A stretch of DNA of 64,000 nucleotides from Bremia lactucae (Eukaryota > Oomycota > Peronosporomycetes > Peronosporales > Peronosporaceae): NCBI RefSeq assembly GCF_004359215.1, contig NC_090618.1, positions 2,093,806 through 2,157,805 on the forward strand, written 5' to 3'. The translations under genes and the position numbers were made by a program. Below are positions 1 to 9,877 of the stretch, in pieces. Position 1 is the first letter of the stretch. Every line of letters starts with the position of its first letter. The notes below the pieces were generated by a model. The model did no database searches and was not told the DNA's origin. It worked only from the letters and a program-made list of their open reading frames with translations.

Positions 1-1075
1 AGGAGCAACATCGTCAATATGCCTGCAGATTCTTTTGACGTTGCTGGATCAGTAGGTCCCTCCACACCTACTGACCCCGACCGTTTTCTTACTATCCGCC
101 TTGCCGTTGCGATTTCGTAACATTGTCGAATCCGCGTCCTCCGCAGTTCCTAGCATTAGGTCGATCGTTTCCCTCAGTGTTTCTATGCACTGGGCGTGGG
201 GCAGGCGCAGTGACCCGTCTTTTGACAACGATTGCATTTTTGCAATCGTTTGTAACTTGAAAAGCGAGGTTTCTCGATCTCTACATAGTAGAGGTCCATA
301 GATTCTGGACATGTCGTCTCAGAGGACGATAGGCTCCAGAGTGAACGAAAGCCTGGTCTAGGCCGAAGTCCTCCTACAGAGTTCGCTTGGTCTAGCGTCT
401 CTAGCTCGAGCCGGAACAGGTCAGTCTTGACAGGTCCGTCTGCAAGAACTTTAATAAACAGAGTTAGCTGTGCTGTTCATCAGTTGGATGACTCACGATA
501 CAACTTACAATGAATCGTGTATGTTCGCCATAAGCGTTAAGCTTGCCCTGCTTCAAATCCAAAAGCAAGATTCGAGCCCTAAACTCGGCATGTGGCGGCT
601 GAAATGTTTGCCTGAGCCGGGTCGTGAAGTTCTCATACGACGCAAGATAAAATGGTTCGTAAGGCTTGAGCCCGAAGGTCCAAGATTCGGCACGTCTGGC
701 TAAGTTGGACATGCCAAATTTCACTTTCGTCGCATCATCATTGATGGACTTTTATGGCGTCGTTTAATTCGACGAACCCTTTTAAGAAAGGGAGTCGCCT
801 TCCACTGCCTTAAACTTAGAGATTTTGATATTTAACCTTTCGGGTCGACGCGGAAGCATCAGCACGCTAGCAGCATGTAAATGCTGCTTTCTTCACAGTT
901 TTAACTATTGAACACCTCTGCGTGTTGAAAGTGTTTCTATTGAAGCATTTGAGTGGCCTTGAATGGAGAGCGGTCGAACGTATGAATTCGGCCGTAGGGG
1001 AGGGGCAGCCGTTAGCGCCAGGTTATTTGCTTTACAAAGTGACGAGCAACATGCAGCAATAGCCGAGTTCATATA
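1..1075 (-). mobile_element. Ty3/gypsy gag fragment (degenerate)
   Basis: Gag-like sequence read on the minus strand. The best preserved part (724 to 464) encodes KFGMSNLARRAESW and then TRLRQTFQPPHAEFRAR, a block that recurs in the gag copies at 6.2-7.0, 20.2-21.05 and 58.6-59.4 kb. The rest is broken by stops and frameshifts. 200-720 is also similar to 62.39-62.70 kb in the same orientation. It is a dead fragment with no LTR attached on either side inside the window. Confidence 0.75.
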
Positions 1076-1104
1076 AACTCGAAGGGGCCCAAGAAACAGT
1101 AGCC

Positions 1105-1272
1105 TTGCATCCAGAGACAGATAGTCAGACGGAACGCGTAAATCGCGTCCTAGAAGAGATACTTCGAGATTACATCCAATCGTATCCGAATTGGAGCGAG
1201 TTTTTACCGATAGTCGAATTCGCCACCAACAATTCGGTGCTTCTATCTACTGGCTTGTATTGGCAGCGTTAA
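1105..1272 (+). pseudogene. Ty3/gypsy integrase fragment
   Basis: About 55 codons matching the end of the integrase catalytic core: [18 protein letters not shown], then [16 protein letters not shown]. The HPxTDGQTER-type motif carries the catalytic Glu region of Ty3 integrases; here Ser stands where Gly is usual. It opens abruptly after gag debris on the other strand and runs into a stop at 1270, so it is an isolated fragment placed by rearrangement. Confidence 0.8.
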
Positions 1273-1284
1273 TTTAAACTTAAA

Positions 1285-1440
1285 TCAACTATTCATTAGA
1301 ACCAATGTGTTATTGCCAAATTGGGTAATATTGGATACTATTATAAATCAAAATTAATCAAGATAACTTCCTTATTATATTTCCTCTCATAGAATATAAC
1401 TTTATCACTATTCCTCTTGAAGGGGGAGAAAATATCTACA
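1285..1440. repeat. gypsy LTR remnant
   Basis: AT-rich sequence similar in order and orientation to the distal part of the LTR at 7060-7541 (a '..aatagaactaatgt..' block, then TTTCCTCTCATAGAATATAAC and a short purine tail). No intact terminus remains. From 1441 to 1652 I see no gene, only possible promoter sequence for the next gene. Confidence 0.5.
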
Positions 1441-1652
1441 GGCTGGATTGTTGCTACCGTATAAATCATCGCGATGCTGGTGTGCTCCTGATAACACAAA
1501 AAAGGTACGACGCCCAACAAAAGCTTTTCTATCGCATATTTGAGATTTAATAGCCTCTTGTCCGTAACGATAGTGACTTTGACAAATTATAATTCTACCT
1601 GACTCCTTCAAAAGTCCCAGGATACCGATTCCAGGGTTTTAAAGCAGCAAAC

Positions 1653-2593
1653 ATGGCACGCGAGCGCAATTGCTATCTCTCCGGCCGAGGGGGCAATAAA
1701 CGCAGTACGCAGCCAATCCGTCAAGTCCCAGCTTCTGTGTATCCATCCCTTCAAGAAAGACCTCTTTGTGGTATGTGTCAAACTCTGTGCCCCGCCGAGG
1801 AAGCAGCAGAGCGTGGTCGAAATCAGGAGCTCAGTCAATTTGAGTGCCCTGTACCAGGTTTTGAAGACCTTGTTGCCGTAAAAAAATACCGTCGATCGGC
1901 TGCCGGTCGCAATATGCTCGATACCGTTGATCTAAGACCAGTATCCGTGTTGCTACAGACCTTACGTCACCTATTCACACGGGTACTGCTGTGGCCTCAA
2001 AGCGGCTTTAATGGAACAAACGAGTCTGTACGAGCTCTAAACTTTGTAGCTCTTTATCACTTCATTGACGATCGAATACGTAGCGTACGACAGGATATTA
2101 CTGTCCAGGTAGTTATTTGTCCTTTGGTAGCACGGTAAAAAACATGCTCTGATGGGATTTTGGTGTTTGTTTAAAACAGCGCATTCAAGACGCGTCCGTC
2201 GTGATTGCATATCAACAAATTACTCGATTTTATCTACTCGCTAGACTCCAGGCGCTTCAATTGGTGACTACTGGTAAAGAAGACTTACAGGATTGGAGTG
2301 ACCAACTCAACGATCAACAGCTTGCGTCGGCGCTGTCACAGCTCCAAACGCTGTACGAGGTCGTGGACATGCCCGAGATTGAAGAGTTTGTTGCGTATAG
2401 TCTACTCTTTCATGCAGAGAGCATTTCAAACGTGACGTATCAATTGCGTAAGCTGCCACGCAACCATCAAAAGATGCCGAGAATGCAACAAGCTCTTCGT
2501 GTATTTGTAGCGTTCCAAACCGACGATTTTTACGTGTTTGTGCACGAGTTTTACAACATGACACTGCTGGAACGCGTGATTTTGTTACCACTT
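1653..2593 (+). CDS. SAC3/GANP/THP3-family protein, 3' end in assembly gap
   Basis: Two exons are visible: 1653-2108 (152 codons) and 2180 into the gap at 2594. The 71-nt intron 2109-2179 starts GTAGTT, ends ACAG, and splicing is in phase 0. Family hallmarks are GMCQTLCPAEEAAERGR (about residues 40-56), DLVAVKKYRRSAAGR (72-86), a DLRP..VL..T..HL stretch and FIDDRIRSVRQDITVQ at the splice site, followed by RIQDASVVIAYQQITRFYLL. These match the SAC3/GANP fold (PCI-related) found in TREX-2 Sac3, Thp3/LENG8 and SHD1, proteins of mRNA export and transcription-coupled mRNP assembly. The short N-terminus before the CP-E-R motif fits the smaller Thp3/SHD1 branch better than full-length Sac3, but the C-terminus is hidden. 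It converges on the ARS2 gene. An ORF reading through the Ns beyond 3446 is an artefact. Confidence 0.85.
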
Positions 2594-3446
2594 NNNNNNN
2601 NNNNNNNNNNNNNNNNNNNNNNNNNNNNNNNNNNNNNNNNNNNNNNNNNNNNNNNNNNNNNNNNNNNNNNNNNNNNNNNNNNNNNNNNNNNNNNNNNNNN
2701 NNNNNNNNNNNNNNNNNNNNNNNNNNNNNNNNNNNNNNNNNNNNNNNNNNNNNNNNNNNNNNNNNNNNNNNNNNNNNNNNNNNNNNNNNNNNNNNNNNNN
2801 NNNNNNNNNNNNNNNNNNNNNNNNNNNNNNNNNNNNNNNNNNNNNNNNNNNNNNNNNNNNNNNNNNNNNNNNNNNNNNNNNNNNNNNNNNNNNNNNNNNN
2901 NNNNNNNNNNNNNNNNNNNNNNNNNNNNNNNNNNNNNNNNNNNNNNNNNNNNNNNNNNNNNNNNNNNNNNNNNNNNNNNNNNNNNNNNNNNNNNNNNNNN
3001 NNNNNNNNNNNNNNNNNNNNNNNNNNNNNNNNNNNNNNNNNNNNNNNNNNNNNNNNNNNNNNNNNNNNNNNNNNNNNNNNNNNNNNNNNNNNNNNNNNNN
3101 NNNNNNNNNNNNNNNNNNNNNNNNNNNNNNNNNNNNNNNNNNNNNNNNNNNNNNNNNNNNNNNNNNNNNNNNNNNNNNNNNNNNNNNNNNNNNNNNNNNN
3201 NNNNNNNNNNNNNNNNNNNNNNNNNNNNNNNNNNNNNNNNNNNNNNNNNNNNNNNNNNNNNNNNNNNNNNNNNNNNNNNNNNNNNNNNNNNNNNNNNNNN
3301 NNNNNNNNNNNNNNNNNNNNNNNNNNNNNNNNNNNNNNNNNNNNNNNNNNNNNNNNNNNNNNNNNNNNNNNNNNNNNNNNNNNNNNNNNNNNNNNNNNNN
3401 NNNNNNNNNNNNNNNNNNNNNNNNNNNNNNNNNNNNNNNNNNNNNN
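2594..3446. other. Assembly gap, 853 N
   Basis: Run of N between the 3' part of the SAC3-family gene (+) and the 3' part of the ARS2 gene (-). Both stop codons, both poly(A) regions and the ARS2 C-terminus must lie here. The length is not a round number, so it may be a sized gap. Confidence 0.99.
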
Positions 3447-5349
3447 GAGGGGCCACGTCCTCGGTAGCCATCGTCACGGTACGAACCGCGACCCCCATTG
3501 TTAAAATCACGGTCCGGACGACCACGATAGCCACCATTCAAACGGCTTCCATTCGATCCTCCTGCACGTCCACCAAGCACTGCGCCACCAGGCATACTAT
3601 TGCTCGTCTCAAGAGGAGGCATAGGGCGTTGCTCGTCTTCACGGTACTGCTCCCACATGTAACTCTCCCCGACTTCTGCAATCTTGTCGACTACCAATTC
3701 CGGATGCTTATTACGAATGTGTTTCTTTACAAAGTCCATGGCCTTAAAGAGCTTTGTACACAAACGACATCGGTGTTTGCCATCATCACTGGCTTTCTCG
3801 CCATAATTGGAGTAAGTGCTTTCAAGTGCCGCTTCTTCACGAGCTTCAATCTCATCCACTAAAGCCCGAGCTTTCGAGCGCTTGACTTCGATATTCTCCA
3901 GTGCCAATTCTTGTATATATGTCTGCACCTTTTCATCTAACGCTCCCGCCCATCCACCAATTGCTTTGGCCGTATCTGTCGACGCGGATACCGCCACTAC
4001 GTCTTTTTCATCAATCTCATGATTCATTTCTTCCTTCGTGCATCCTTTGCTCTCGATTCCAGTGTCAACTTGAGCCTCCTGTCGGGCCTTTTCTTCTTCG
4101 AGATCACGAGCGGAAGGAGGGGGACGGCAAAAGAGCGCCGGATGAGCGTGCATGATGTCTCCCATGTCCAGACATTGCACGCCGGCATAATAGATATAAT
4201 GGTGGACTCGACGCAAGTACGCCACAATCACATCAAGTTTGTGCTTGTTAGTCGGGTACTTGACTAAAACTTCTTCCGATGCCAACAACGCTTCAATCCC
4301 AAATTGCATGCGTTCCTCGTTTGCAGCAAAATACAATCGCGCGTCCAATGCCATTGCAAGACGGAGTGATTGATAATAATCCACGGTTAGTCGCTCAGGG
4401 ACACTCAAGTACGACGGAGTCTTCAATGGTGCACGTGCTCGATGCGGAGACACTTGAAGACGAAAAGGTGGGAACGAATTGCCATCTTCGACAAACGTAT
4501 TGTGGATCTTGGGCATCGCTTCGCTTGCAGCAACAGTGCTCTCGTAGATAATATAGGCCGAACGATCAAAATCGTAGGCTTTTTTTTTCATCGGATCGGA
4601 AAGGTAGAGGTGCAGAAACGGGCCTCCCTGTTCAAGAACATAGGAGCAACTTTAGTCTCACATGTAGCCATTATTGTAATTCATAAGTGCAACCCTCGTA
4701 CCGCCTTCTTAATGGCTTCACTTAGTGTACCCACTGGACACGCACAAGGTACGCGGCGTACGTACAAGACTCGCGCACTGTCCTCGAGATCATTGACAAA
4801 ATCACCGCTTGTTGTTAGCGCGTTATTCTCCACAGGAGTCACTTCATCCAAGCATATGGAAGCCACGCCTGTCCGCACGCGTTCAAAAAACAGCTTGGCT
4901 TCGTTCATTTGGTGCGACATTTGTACCTTCTCGACACGGTGGCGTAGCGCAGGCGAGTAGCGCTCTTGGAGCCACTCTTCCCGCTTGTGTAGCTCAAAAA
5001 ACGCACGCAACATGCGTTGAATGTGCTTTTTTTTATATTCTTCGTAGCGCTGCTGATACACTTCGGGGGCGAGCTCGTCGGTTTGCCGCATCATCCAGAC
5101 TTTATACGATACAAGCGGCTCGGGAACGCGCGTGTCACGACGCGTTCCATCCACGCGGGCGCCCGAGTCAAACGTATCGCGGCCTCGATGGGGGCTACGA
5201 CTGCGACTCGGACCTCGTGGAGTACGGTACCGCATGTCAAAATTGTCGCGGCTGTCACTGCGACGGCGGAAATCGTCGCGCGGGTCGTACGGCGGGTTGA
5301 GAGGAGGGCCGCCCCCTCGGTGGTCTCCGCCTTGGTATTCGTCACGCAT
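3447..5349 (-). CDS. SRRT: ARS2/SERRATE RNA effector protein, 3' end in gap
   Basis: Two exons, 5349-4702 (216 codons, start MRDEYQGGDHRGG) and 4627-3447, with a 74-nt intron 4701-4628 (GTACGA..CAG). Splicing in phase 0 joins SEAIKKA to GGPFLHLYLSDPMKKKAYD, which restores a continuous ARS2 core. The N-terminus is Arg/Ser/Gly-rich with SRSRSPHRGRD, then a DUF3546-like helical part (VWMMRQTDELAPEVYQQRY). A C2H2 zinc finger lies at about residues 502-525, CRLCTKLFKAMDFVKKH then NKHPEL, the ARS2 signature, followed by an RGG-type tail (GGYRGRPDRD) that enters the gap. ARS2 joins the nuclear cap-binding complex and directs RNA maturation, miRNA processing and decay in the nucleus. Its convergent neighbour is also an mRNP factor. 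The function is firm; only the last residues are missing. Confidence 0.93.
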
Positions 5350-5553
5350 TGGCTCTGTCTAGACGTAGCACGAGGCATTAGGAGAGCGAGAAGAGCAAGA
5401 TCGGGACGCGCACAGCACACGCACCATGCTTCGTGGTGGCCTCTCGTCAAAGGCGTTTTTAAGACTGGCCCGCCCACCACCACGGAGTACTATTGGTACC
5501 GATATCGTGGTACATACACTTGTGATAGAGACTAATGACGATAAAGAGGGACG

Positions 5554-5901
5554 TTAAAGGGCGACACGAATTGATCGAGATATTGCATTGCAACTTAAAA
5601 TTTTAAGGCAATTCGGTTGGGAGCAGCCGTTCAAATTGCGTAAAAGGCCTTGATTCTCGTTGTAGGAAACGTCGTTAATGCTTGGCGCAGGGCCTTTGTG
5701 GGAGGGATTTTTAAAGTCAGCAATAGCCTTATTGCTCCTCTTCAATGTTGATTGGATCAACATTGATTTTTTCGCAGTGGCTGTTGAGTCAATGCGTGAT
5801 GAGCAAGAGCGAGATTGGTTTTGCTCGAGCGAGTCCTCCCCCCTTAAATAAGAGCTACTAGCAAACAAGGTGGACATATCGACGCCAGAAAGCTGCGACA
5901 A
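5554..5901 (-). pseudogene. gypsy pol C-terminal fragment
   Basis: A 115-codon minus-strand ORF and its flanks resemble 17.33-17.46 and 55.06-55.25 kb, which lie in the integrase C-terminal region of two other elements (shared 'ATGTTGATT..ATCAACATT' and 'GATGAGCAA..' blocks in the same order). It is only a fragment; neither integrase catalytic motif is included. The 5350-5553 spacer to the ARS2 start holds no other gene. Confidence 0.5.
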
Positions 5902-5984
5902 ATGCTGTCACTATATTCGAGCACTATAATTCGCATTCTTAAAGGTGTAGGCGGGCGCTTCTTAAGCTGCCACGCACTACAAAT

Positions 5985-6078
5985 GCAAACCTTCAAGCAC
6001 AGTGAGGGAGCGGTTCGACCGACTTCTCTCACGTGCAGTGAGGTAGTTGGTAAGTGCTCAAAGCGGCCTCACACAACG
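5985..6078. repeat. Repeat R, copy 1 (LTR-associated)
   Basis: Sequence around CACAGTGAGGGAGCGGTT and CTCACGTGCAGTGAGGTAGT recurs at about 9236-9340 and, inverted, at 12313-12409. It directly precedes LTR-terminus repeats here, so it is probably an LTR-derived fragment. Confidence 0.45.
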
Positions 6079-6117
6079 TGTAACGGGGCACTGTAACGGG
6101 GCACTGTAACGGGGCAA
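6079..6117. repeat. Three tandem copies of an LTR terminus
   Basis: The 13-bp unit TGTAACGGGGCAC occurs at 6079-6091 and 6092-6104, and a third copy with one change at 6105-6117. The third runs into about 90 bp of LTR sequence (CTTTGCTAGTACTAG, then CCTACACTGATTACA). The same terminus opens the LTRs at 31533 and 52408. Confidence 0.85.
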
Positions 6118-6229
6118 CCTTTGCTAGTACTAGTCAACCTACACTGATTACAATGAAGGTGGGGTGCCTCGACTACTTCACGTTCAGGAGGTTCCCAACA
6201 TACACGATAACTGGTCAGTTGTATCGGGA

Positions 6230-7056
6230 GTCATCCAGTTAATTTATAAACACCGGTATTTGTGGTTATTAAAGGTCTTGCATACGGTCGTGTTAAGACT
6301 CCCATGTTCCGGCTTGAAATAAAGTATCTAGACCAAGCGATATCTATAGCGGAACAGGAAGACTTCAGCTTAAGACAGGCTTCCATCCACTCTGGAACCT
6401 ATCGTCCACATAGACGACAAGAAAACGCCTGCTTCAAATCCAGGAGCTCTGCTCGAGCTCTGAATTCGGCACGTGGTGGCTCAAATGTTTGCCGAAGCCG
6501 GGTCTTGAAGACCTCACGACCCAAAAACCAATGGGTCGTGAAGCTTGAGCCCTACAGCCCAAGATTTGGCACATCCGGCTATTCACTTTCGTCGCGTTAT
6601 CATTAATGCAGCGAGCTCTAATGGCGTCATCTAATCCGACGAACTATCTTAAAAGGGAGTCGCCTTCGACTGCCTTAAAAGCTTTCGGGTCGACGTGGAA
6701 GCGTCGGCCCGCTAGCAGCATGCAAATTTGTGCTGTCCCAAACAACACTTCCGCGCGTTAAGAGCCTTGCTGGTGTAGCAAAACTACCTTTTCTTGGGCC
6801 CCGTCGAGTTCATGTTTTATGAACTCGGCTATTGTCGCATGTTGCCAGTCTCTATAAAGAGCGAATAACATGGTGCTAATGGCTGGCCGCCTTCGATCGA
6901 ACTCATGCATTCGATCGCCCTCCATTCAAGGTCCCTCAAATGAATAAACCTTTCATGCGCTGCGTGGAAGCCTTCTTAAGAGATATGAAGCTCTCATTTT
7001 CTTCATCCAACATGTCCATGTTGGGCGTGACCGTTGATCAGACTACGAAGTGCTAC
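6230..7056 (-). mobile_element. Ty3/gypsy gag fragment with primer-binding remnant
   Basis: Same gag family as 1-1075 and 20.2-21.05 kb, read on the minus strand with the N-terminus near 7010 and frameshifts throughout. AGTGCTAC at 7050-7056 is the inverse of the primer-binding site GTAGCACT found beside intact LTRs, and the LTR follows at 7060. So this is the 5' part of a minus-strand element (LTR, PBS, gag) whose pol is gone. Confidence 0.65.
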
Positions 7057-7059
7057 AAA

Positions 7060-7541
7060 GAAACGGGGCACCCTTTGCTAGTACTGATAACAGTACTAGT
7101 CAACCTACACTGATTACAGTGAAGGTGGGGTGCCACGACAACGTCACGTACGCGACGTGCAGAGGAAGGTTATAAGTAGCCAAGAAGTCTTAGCTTCTAA
7201 GGTAAATTCTAAGACTTTAAAATGGAGCAAAAGTAAAATTGTATTAAGTATTAATTATTTTATTAGGATCTTATATATGCTAGCTTTGATACATAAATAA
7301 CCAACTATGCAATGCGCCTCCTTTCGTGACGCGTAATCGTGTCTAGTAACGATTGGTGGGGTTGATTAATAGAACTAATGTCTTATTACGTCAAAATTAC
7401 CAATTTTGATAATATTGGGCTATTAAGTCAAAAACTTTAACGATAATAATTTTGTATTTTTAGTCATTTTCTCTCATAAAATATAATTTATATTTTTTTT
7501 CTTAGAGGAAATAATATGGAAGCAACGAGACACCCCGTTAC
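7060..7541 (-). repeat. gypsy LTR, 5' LTR of the minus-strand gag fragment
   Basis: Begins AAACGGGGCACCCTTTGC (decayed TGTAACGGGG) and ends near CACCCCGTTACG, about 480 bp. The internal blocks (GTGAAGGTGGGGTGCC, GTGCAGAGGAAGG) are shared with the LTRs at 21059 and 52408. Confidence 0.7.
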
Positions 7542-7555
7542 GCAACGAATTTTGT

Positions 7556-7921
7556 ATTTTAGAACAAGTGTCGTCACGGAAGCGGTTATACGTCTTCACG
7601 TGCGCACTTGTCATCTAGGATGTGGTTTTAAGACTGATTTATTTTAAATAGAGTTAAATATAAAAAATGTTAATTAATCAATAGATGTCATCTCTGTAGA
7701 TGTGCATCCCTACGTGCCGAGCATAATTTATAGAATACGTCTGCTTGCGGATGACGCTACACGTATCCCTTTCAATGAGGTTGTACTTTTGTAAATCACA
7801 TGCACAACGGTTGGTCACCATTTGATCATCACTCTATTGGCAGGTCACAATACTTCAGATAAAGTAATCGACCTCCCGTTAAGTGTACTTAACTGTGGGT
7901 GCGTAACATTAGCCCGTTACA
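7556..7921 (-). repeat. LTR of a second gypsy family (LTR-B), copy 1
   Basis: Ends at 7921 with GTAACATTAGCCCGTTACA; on the minus strand this is an LTR start, TGTAACGGGCTAATG. Immediately to the right the minus strand reads AAAGAGGGAGGGGTTG, a good polypurine tract, so this is the 3' LTR of a minus-strand element. A copy lies at 9360-9760. The left border is approximate. Confidence 0.6.
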
Positions 7922-9215
7922 CCACCACAACCCCTCCCTCTTTAAGAACGAATTTACATTTTGTAAAATCGTTAACGGGAGGAAAGAAGAATGCGATCCG
8001 CACACGCCGCGCCGCTTTAGTCCACTCAACCACTCCTTTAGCGACTACTGTGTGCACCTACTCGGGTGACATCACCCGGCGCTTGACATGCCACCTAAAT
8101 GATGCAAAGCTAATGGTTTGGCTGCGAACGAAGCGCATGCGCTGCGATAAAACGCCGCCATCGCCTAGCGCCTCAGTTATAACGCCGACAGCTAACTGCT
8201 GCTGCTGTCGCGATATTAGCTGGACTTAATGATCCATCCCACTTGAACAGTGAGGATGTAGATTCTTCGCTCATTGTTAGTTACAATGAGTCGACACCGC
8301 TGCTATCACCTCATAGTAGTGATGACAACAGCGAGCTGTTGGGGACGGGTGATGGCGCTATAATGCCCATCCAAAATTTACTTATTGCTTCCAACATGGA
8401 GACGCCTAGTGTTGCGAAGGCAACTGTCGCGTCGTCTGCGCTAGATAGCGCAGCTACCACTCACGAGAGCACTGCCCATTAAGACGCAGTTGCTTCTCAA
8501 TTGGGTAAAACCCCAACATCTGTCGTTCAGACCTTCCACAATGAGTCCGACGCAGAAGAACCTGATGACAAAGATCACTTAACGTCACGCGATCGTGTCC
8601 AGTAGGTATCACAATTAAGCCGTATTGAACGCGGCTACGTGACTGGTGGCATGCCATCTATGTCACCTCCATCCAAATGGCTTCGTTCGTATGGAACTAG
8701 TGCGCCGCTTCTAGAGCGCGCTACTATAGACGCTCATAATTATAATAGCGTCTACACTCATGGAAGGCTCAGGGGAAATCACTTGACCGTGCTTCCCCGA
8801 TCCCGTCGTGTTGCGTTCACATGAAGCAACCGACCAATACGAAACAGAATTCCTGCGCCGTTTCAACCACATAGCGATGTTTCGCCACATCGCTATGTGG
8901 TTGAAAATGGCGCAGGAATTCTGCTTCGTATTGGTCGGTTGTTACGGTCGCAGCGAATTATCTGCGTTCGCTTCCGCGTGAAATAAATCACGGGCGGCAT
9001 GCTGATTCTCGTCAACGTACTCCTGCTAGTCCATTTGGAACTAGCGAAGCGGCTCCAACTGGTGCTCCTTTCCATAGGCCGACCCCAGTCCCGGCACGTC
9101 GACGCGCAGGGCGTCGTCCGGTTCCTAAGAGTATAACCTATTCGAGTATCCTCTCCACTGGTCGAGGACCTGAAGCTTTTGCTTCATGATGCGGTGGGCA
9201 ATTTACCTTCCAACA
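7922..9215 (+). pseudogene. Antisense accessory ORF of gypsy family B, copy 1 (broken)
   Basis: Plus-strand coding remnant lying between the polypurine tract/LTR-B and a decayed chromodomain on the minus strand (about 9210-9120). The readable part from 8243 begins MNSEDVDSSLIVSYNEST, is Ser- and acid-rich (SPHSSDDNSE), and later has GGMPSMSPPSKWLRSYGT. Stops occur at 8480 and 8603, and a foldback insertion at 8828-8940 destroys the distal part. It is clearly homologous to 9.88-11.15 kb. The product is unknown and shows no CCHC knuckle, protease, RT or integrase motif. Confidence 0.6.
8828..8940. repeat. Foldback palindrome, 53/54-bp arms, 6-nt loop
   Basis: Left arm 8828-8880, loop TTCGCC 8881-8886, right arm 8887-8940. 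The arms differ by two substitutions or so and one indel. The related copy at 10.60-10.68 kb contains the left-arm sequence without the inverted copy, so the right arm arose here. Confidence 0.95.
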
Positions 9216-9235
9216 CGAATGTAGGCGGGCACGTC

Positions 9236-9340
9236 GTAATGCGGCGACGCTCTACTTAGACACACACCCTAGCACAGCGAGGAAGCGGTTATACTAGCTT
9301 CTCTTGCGTGCAGTGATGTAGTTGTGGTGGGCGCCTCAGC
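9236..9340. repeat. Repeat R, copy 2
   Basis: Contains CTTAGACACACACCC, CACAGCGAGGAAGCGGTTAT and TTGCGTGCAGTGATGTAGTT. The same order appears inverted inside an integrase at 12313-12409 and more distantly at 5985-6078. Confidence 0.7.
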
Positions 9341-9359
9341 GACCTAACCCAACGCACTA

Positions 9360-9760
9360 AGTACTCTTGTATAGTGTCGTCACGGGAGCGGTAATCCGGC
9401 TCCTCGTGTGCACTTATCAAGTAGAAAGTAGTTTTCAGACTGATTTATATGTAATCGCATGAAATACAATTACCTATTTTTTTCAATCAAAATGTCATCT
9501 CTATCGATAACACTAATATGTATTGCGAGCGTATCTTTCTAGATACCTCGCGTAACGGATGACGCTAGCCTTCGTCCCTCTTTATGTGAATGCACCTATG
9601 TGCATCACATATGCAAGGTGGGTCACAATGTGGACCACACCCAAGTGGTGTGTCTAATAACTTGACTTAAGTAGCTGACCATCCCGTTTAGTACATACAG
9701 TGTACTAAACGGGTGCTGTGTAAAATTATGGCAACTTTAGCCCATTACCCCCTCTGTAAG
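9360..9760 (-). repeat. LTR-B, copy 2 (3' LTR of a minus-strand element)
   Basis: Collinear with 7556-7921 (GTGTCGTCACGGGAGCGG at the left, CTTTAGCCCATTAC at the right). The minus strand to the right reads ACAGAGGGGG, a polypurine tract. It contains TGGGTCACAATGTGGACCA, whose inverse recurs at 54.91 and 55.58 kb. Confidence 0.6.
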
Positions 9761-9877
9761 AACGAAATTACATTTATAAAACTCGTCAAAGAGGAAGGGG
9801 AAACTGCGAGCTGCTCAACGCGCCGCTAGTTCTCTCGTTCACTCTAGCGACCTGTGTTTTCATACACGGCGCTAAAG

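Noticed and set aside
2551..3537. Minus-strand ORF across the gap in another frame
   Set aside because: Made of N codons and an out-of-frame reading of both flanking genes.
2201..3862. Long plus-strand ORF running through the N gap
   Set aside because: The part after 3446 is the reverse of the ARS2 RGG region; only 2180-2593 is supported.
5494..5515. Near-palindrome around CGATATCG upstream of ARS2
   Set aside because: Only the central 8 bp are symmetric; weak evidence for a site.
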